DNA from: Streptomyces davaonensis JCM 4913
GTDB taxonomy: Bacteria; Actinomycetota; Actinomycetes; Streptomycetales; Streptomycetaceae
Length of the DNA stretch: 64,000 bases
Assembly (NCBI RefSeq): GCF_000349325.1
Contig: NC_020504.1
Location: 3,816,053-3,880,052, forward strand
Direction: 5' to 3'
Part shown: positions 60,232 through 64,000 of the stretch, piece by piece
How positions within the stretch are numbered: position 1 is the first letter of the stretch
How the letters are laid out: each line of letters begins with the position of its first letter
Notes under the pieces: generated by a model
Seen by the model: only the letters and a program-made list of their open reading frames with translations
What the model was told of the DNA's origin: nothing
Database searches by the model: none
Program-made: the position numbers and the translations under genes

Positions 60232-61853
60232 CGGGCGCCTCCCGCGGTCTGGATCTGCCGGATCTCGATGCGGTCCTCGCCCTTGCCGAAGACGGCGACG
60301 GGCTTCGAATGCTCCATGGCTGCCTTCACGTTCGGCAGGTCGTCCGCGTCACGCCGTACCGTCGGGGAGGCGACGACGTAGTCGATGTCCCGCCAGCCGC
60401 GCGGCATCGTCTTGGTCACCGCGGGGTCGAGGTCGGCCTTGTAGAACCAGATGACGCCGTTGCCGGGCCGGTATCCGGAGTGCACCAGGTCCAGCCAGAG
60501 CGCGTCGTCGACGAGCACCCGGGTCTTCTCGGGCTGCTCCACCTCGGTGCTGAGCCACTTCGACGCCGCCCGGTAGGGGGCGTTGGCGTCGGCGGTGACG
60601 GCGGTGCGGGCGCCGTCGTACCAGCGGGGCACGACATAGGCTCCGGCGCCGATCGCGAGGACGGCGGCGAGGGTGTACCGGCCCGCCTTGTGCACACGCC
60701 CCTTGCGCAGGACGGCATGGGCGACGGAGGCGGTGCCCCCGGCGAGGACCAGGGCGAGGAACGGAAGCGCCTGGATGATGTACATCGCCGGCAGATAGCC
60801 GCTGGGCCGCATGGCGACCAGGGCGAGGATGGCGACCGCCGCGCAGGGCCCGGCGAGGGCGCGGGCGGTGACCGACCAGCGCCAGGTGGCGAGCAGCAGC
60901 AGCGCGCCCGCGAGTCCGCCGAGGGGCAGCACCCGGTCGTAGTAGAGCCACGACTGGAGGACGCCGTAGGAGCCGGAGCCCTGGTCCAGGATGAAGCCCG
61001 AACCGGGCCTGGTCATCTGGTACTTGATGCCGTCCCACAGCGAGACGTGTCCGGCGCCGGGGAACAACTCGCCCTTGAGCAGGGCGAAGAGCGGGTACGA
61101 CAGACCGATCAGGGCGCAGGCGGTGATCGCGCCGGTCACCGCGAACTTACGGGTGTCGCGGTGGCTGTGCCGCCACATGGTGACCAGGACCGCCGGGAGG
61201 ACGAACAGCATCGTCTCCTTGGTCAGCACCGCGGTCGCGGCGGCGATGCCCGCGCCGAAGTGGTGCCACAGATGCCGGTTCGGGGAGGCGGCGAGGGTGA
61301 ACGCCAGCAGCGTCCACATCACGGCGAGGTTGTCGAGGAAGATCTCCCGCTGGAGGACCACGGAGAGCGGGGAGAGCCCGAACAGGACCATGCCGAGTCC
61401 GGCGGCCCAGCGGGGCAGCGCCAGCCGGCGGCCGAGCACGTACACCAGGACCGCGCTGATGCCGCTGACCACCAGCATCGTGGCCCGCATCGAGCCGACG
61501 GTCATCGACTCGGGGCTGATCAGCGAGGGTATCCAGGTGAGCAGGGCTATCTGCATCCAGCCGAACGGCGGGTGGTCGTACCAGTACGTGTAGTGGGCCA
61601 GGCCCTTGCCCTCCTGGACCGCCCAGGCCTGCGCGAGGTAAGTGCCCTCGTCGTCGCTGAGGGTGGGGTAGTCGGCGATGTTCCAGCCCTGGACGACGAG
61701 GATCGCCACGAGCAGCACACCGCACAGCAGGAGGTCGGGCCGGGAGGTGCGCAGTCGCTTCGGCGGGGCGGGGCGCTCGGCCGGACCGGCTTCGGGCGCA
61801 GGCTGCCGCTGCGCGGGGACCTCGGAGGTCACCGCGGGGAGGGTGGAGGTCAC
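60228..61853 (-). CDS. ArnT-like membrane glycosyltransferase (GT39/GT83 type)
   Basis: 541 residues with about ten or more membrane segments. N-terminal extracytoplasmic acceptor motif SDDEGTYLAQAWAV (Asp-Asp-Glu) typical of the dolichyl-phosphate-mannose/ArnT superfamily. Uses polyprenyl-phosphate-linked sugar, as made by the neighbouring GT2-GtrA protein, to modify a surface acceptor. Overlaps both neighbours by 4 nt. Confidence 0.88.
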   Translation of the reverse strand: MTSTLPAVTSEVPAQRQPAPEAGPAERPAPPKRLRTSRPDLLLCGVLLVAILVVQGWNIADYPTLSDDEGTYLAQAWAVQEGKGLAHYTYWYDHPPFGWMQIALLTWIPSLISPESMTVGSMRATMLVVSGISAVLVYVLGRRLALPRWAAGLGMVLFGLSPLSVVLQREIFLDNLAVMWTLLAFTLAASPNRHLWHHFGAGIAAATAVLTKETMLFVLPAVLVTMWRHSHRDTRKFAVTGAITACALIGLSYPLFALLKGELFPGAGHVSLWDGIKYQMTRPGSGFILDQGSGSYGVLQSWLYYDRVLPLGGLAGALLLLATWRWSVTARALAGPCAAVAILALVAMRPSGYLPAMYIIQALPFLALVLAGGTASVAHAVLRKGRVHKAGRYTLAAVLAIGAGAYVVPRWYDGARTAVTADANAPYRAASKWLSTEVEQPEKTRVLVDDALWLDLVHSGYRPGNGVIWFYKADLDPAVTKTMPRGWRDIDYVVASPTVRRDADDLPNVKAAMEHSKPVAVFGKGEDRIEIRQIQTAGGAR

Positions 61854-63139
61854 GCGGGGACGTCCTCTCGGGTCACATCGGACTGGTTCAGGTGTGCGCC
61901 GACATGCGTGGTCAGCTCCCAGTCGTTACGGCCGCGCTGCTCGCGCCAGACGGCACGGATCGCGGCACCGGCGAGCAGCACCTGGTAGAAGGGACCGCCG
62001 ACGATGAGCTTCAGGTAGTGCACGAAGCGGACGCGAAGTCCGTACTGCTTGCCGAAGTCGTGCAGTCCGACGAGCTCGAAGACGAAGGTGACGAGCGCGG
62101 TGACGGCCGGCAGGAAGGTGATGAAGGCGATGGACACCGGCACGTCGAGGAAGAGCGCGATGGCCACGTTGAGCGGGATGATCAGGCCGGTGAAGGCCTG
62201 GAGGAACGGCGTGGTGAGGGTGTAGCGGGCCAGCAACCGCTGCCCGAAGGTGGGCAGTTGCTTCCAGTCCTTCTTCCGGTAGACCTGGAGGAAGCCCTGG
62301 TTCCAGCGGGTGCGCTGCTTGAGCAGCGACATCAGGCTGCCGGGGGTCTCCTCCTTGGTCACCATGTCGGAGTCGTAGGCGACGACGACCTTCTTGCCGA
62401 CGCTGGAGAGCCGGACACCCAGATCGCAGTCCTCCGCAAGGCAGTTGGGGTCCCAGCCGTCGGCCTCCCTGAGCACGTCCGTGCGCACGAAGACGGTGTT
62501 GCCGCCGAGCGGGATGAACCCCTTCTGCGCGTGCAGGTGGAGCCGGGAGCGGAACCAGAAGAAGTACTCCAGGCAGTTGCGCAGGCTGTACCAGCTGGAG
62601 TGGAAGTTGATCAGCTGCACGCCGCCCTGGACGACGTCGGCGCCGGTGGAGCGGAAGGCGTGGTCGACGTGGGCGAGCAGCTCCGGGTGGACCTGGTCCT
62701 CGGCGTCGAACACCCCGACGACGTCGCCGCGGCAGTGCGGCAGCGCCGTGTTCATGGCCTTCGGCTTGTTTTTCTTCTCGTGGGTGTCGACGACGACCCG
62801 CACGCGCGGGTCGCGGGCGGCGGCCCGCTCGGCGACCGCGGTGGTCTCCGGGTCGTCGTGGCCGACGATCACGATGATCTCGAAGTCGGTGTGGCTCGAC
62901 TCCAGCAGCCGCTGGATGGTGTGGTCCAGCACGGCCTGTTCGTGCCGGGCCGGCAGCAGCAGTGAGAACGACAGATGCTCACCGCCGTCCGGTCTGCTGA
63001 ACCGGGTGGAGGCGAGCACCTCGGGCGTGCGCCAGGCGTGCATCTGCCACCACAGCGTGAACGCGGCCATCCAGAACAACGCGAGTGAGACGACAGCAAT
63101 GAAGACAGACGTCAGCAACAGATCCCCCCAGATCCCCAA
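61850..63139 (-). CDS. Cellulose-synthase-like glycosyltransferase family 2
   Basis: 429 residues, processive GT2 of the CslA/BcsA type: N-terminal membrane anchor, catalytic D-motifs FDAED (about 144-148), CDL with ED (about 236-237) and the polymerisation motif QRTRW (about 275-279), then two to four membrane helices (about 310-410). Such enzymes make beta-linked surface polysaccharide. TTG 63139 start is uncertain. First gene of the operon, 77 bases from the palindrome at 63218. Confidence 0.9.
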   Translation of the reverse strand: MGIWGDLLLTSVFIAVVSLALFWMAAFTLWWQMHAWRTPEVLASTRFSRPDGGEHLSFSLLLPARHEQAVLDHTIQRLLESSHTDFEIIVIVGHDDPETTAVAERAAARDPRVRVVVDTHEKKNKPKAMNTALPHCRGDVVGVFDAEDQVHPELLAHVDHAFRSTGADVVQGGVQLINFHSSWYSLRNCLEYFFWFRSRLHLHAQKGFIPLGGNTVFVRTDVLREADGWDPNCLAEDCDLGVRLSSVGKKVVVAYDSDMVTKEETPGSLMSLLKQRTRWNQGFLQVYRKKDWKQLPTFGQRLLARYTLTTPFLQAFTGLIIPLNVAIALFLDVPVSIAFITFLPAVTALVTFVFELVGLHDFGKQYGLRVRFVHYLKLIVGGPFYQVLLAGAAIRAVWREQRGRNDWELTTHVGAHLNQSDVTREDVPA

Positions 63140-63217
63140 GCCCCCTGTCGCGACGGGCAGTCACACGCGTCGCGTCACTGTGGAGAGATTAGGGGGGAAG
63201 TGTGAAGCGTGGGAGCT

Positions 63218-63244
63218 GTTCCGATAAATAGCTTGTTTCGGAAC
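63218..63244. promoter_or_regulatory. Palindrome upstream of the glycosyltransferase operon
   Basis: GTTCCGA (63218-63224) and its complement TCGGAAC (63238-63244) with a 13-base AT-rich spacer, 77 nt before the GT2 start. It may be an operator or a promoter-proximal structure; GGAAC is also the -35 motif of sigma-E-like promoters in Streptomyces. Confidence 0.4.
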
Positions 63245-63330
63245 GGTGCGGGGGCTAGCGGGATCTTACCGAACACACGCGCAATTTGGGCAGCCCGAAA
63301 ACGCCCCCGACCGTGTCCTGCCGCACGTCC

Positions 63331-64000
63331 TCAGCCGCTCAGCGCGGCCCGCAGCCGTTCCGGGTCGGTCGTCGGGGCGTCACAGGTGAAGTTACGGCAG
63401 ACGTACGCGGCCGGTTCACCGCCGACCAGCGGCCGTCCGGCGAGCAGCGGAAGTTCGTCACTGTCCGGAGTCCCCGCCGCGACCACGGCACCCGGCGCGA
63501 TACCGAGCAGTGCCGTGCGGTGCAGGGCGCGGGTGGCCGGGTCGTCCAGCGCGGGGCCCACGACCGCGACCTCCTTCGGCCCGTCGAGCCAGGCCTCCGC
63601 GGCGGCGAGCCCCCAGCCGATGAACCGGGGCACCCGCGGACCGAGCGCCTTCACGACCCCCAACGCCCGTTCCGCGGCGGCGCGATGAGGCTCGGCGCCG
63701 GTCTGAGCGGCATAGCTCAACAGGGCACCCGCGGCCGCCGTCCAACCGGAGGGGGCGGCGTTGTCGGTCGGGTCCTGGGGCCGGCGGATGAGCCGTTCGG
63801 CATCCACGGCCGTGTCGTACAGCGCCCCCGACCGCTCGTCCACGAACCGCGCGAGAACGTGGTCGAGCAGGAACCCGGCGAACTCCAGCCAGACCCCCTC
63901 GCCGGTGACGGACGCGAGGGCGAGGAACCCCTCGGCGACGTCGGCGTAGTCCTCCAGCACCCCCGCGTTCGCCCCGACCTGCCCGTCCTTGCTGGTACGG
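63331..64000 (-). CDS. DUF255/thioredoxin-domain protein (YyaL/SSP411 family), 5' partial
   Basis: The C-terminal 222 or so residues of a DUF255/thioredoxin-domain protein; the gene runs off the right edge of the window. The visible part is the six-hairpin glycosidase-like helical domain (RTSKDGQVGANAGVLEDYADVAEGFLALASVT...PSGWTAAAGALLSYAAQ) and a final AYVCRNFTCDAPTTDPERL segment. The N-terminal thioredoxin domain would lie beyond 64000. Function unknown; sugar epimerase-like fold noted in the family. Confidence 0.85.
   Translation of the reverse strand, partial: RTSKDGQVGANAGVLEDYADVAEGFLALASVTGEGVWLEFAGFLLDHVLARFVDERSGALYDTAVDAERLIRRPQDPTDNAAPSGWTAAAGALLSYAAQTGAEPHRAAAERALGVVKALGPRVPRFIGWGLAAAEAWLDGPKEVAVVGPALDDPATRALHRTALLGIAPGAVVAAGTPDSDELPLLAGRPLVGGEPAAYVCRNFTCDAPTTDPERLRAALSG

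Noticed and set aside
60991..61593. Open frames opposite the GT39 gene
   Set aside because: Antisense shadows of a GC-rich membrane protein gene.
1..64000. CRISPR arrays, tRNA and rRNA genes
   Set aside because: No regular repeat-spacer pattern, cloverleaf with conserved GGTTCGAATCC arm, or rRNA-like conserved stretch was seen.

Overview
The window is a 64 kb piece of an actinobacterial chromosome, almost certainly Streptomyces. It is very GC-rich and most open frames have a G/C third base. Many starts are GTG or TTG, and several genes appear leaderless, with the start codon about 7-8 nt after a -10-like hexamer. The gene set fits that genus: a Streptomyces-type tad pilus locus, a DasR-type box before a secreted chitinase, a GlxA-like copper radical oxidase beside glycosyltransferases, GTP-dependent PEPCK and many secreted hydrolases. 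I see no rRNA, tRNA, CRISPR array or replication origin.

Layout. 0-8.4 kb: a lytic transglycosylase-like secreted protein, phoH, an undecaprenyl diphosphate synthase homologue with an elaborate leader, an AlkZ/YcaQ-type winged-helix protein, a methyltransferase, a DinB protein, a GNAT acetyltransferase and an LLM flavin oxidoreductase. 8.4-23.2 kb: a tad/Flp pilus locus transcribed leftward (unknown zinc-ribbon-like protein, cpaB, tadZ, two tadE, tadA, tadB, tadC, then a two-component system, flp, tadG, a lipoprotein and an OmpA-like protein), with accessory secreted proteins and a DUF192 gene beyond it. 23.2-29.3 kb: a GH18 chitinase, a divergent Nramp-family transporter, two HATPase-type regulators and a short LuxR ATPase. 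29.3-31.7 kb: an M14 carboxypeptidase preceded by a structured repeat, and a small acidic-linker protein.

31.7-38.4 kb is a catabolic cluster: RidA, an IclR regulator and a PfkB kinase face a PLP-dependent deaminase and an N-acyl-D-amino-acid deacylase, with a palindromic candidate operator in the divergent promoter. Its likely transporter, of the GntP family, survives only as a frameshifted 3' remnant abutting a tnpB-bearing insertion sequence. That tnpB is itself internally deleted.

38.4-46.7 kb: a trypsin-like protease, a cell-surface anchor-like protein, an AlaA-type aminotransferase, and a tight four-gene cassette (substrate-binding protein, TelA, substrate-binding/VWA lipoprotein, membrane protein) followed by a second copy of the structured repeat. 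46.7-56.6 kb: two large secreted beta-rich proteins, pckG, a TrhA/hemolysin III homologue under a perfect palindrome, a DHA2 efflux pump with its TetR repressor, and a Mut7-C protein. 56.6-63.1 kb: a leftward operon of a CslA-like GT2, a GT39-type transferase, a GT2-GtrA fusion and a GlxA-like oxidase, each overlapping the next by 4 nt. The window ends inside a DUF255/thioredoxin-domain protein.
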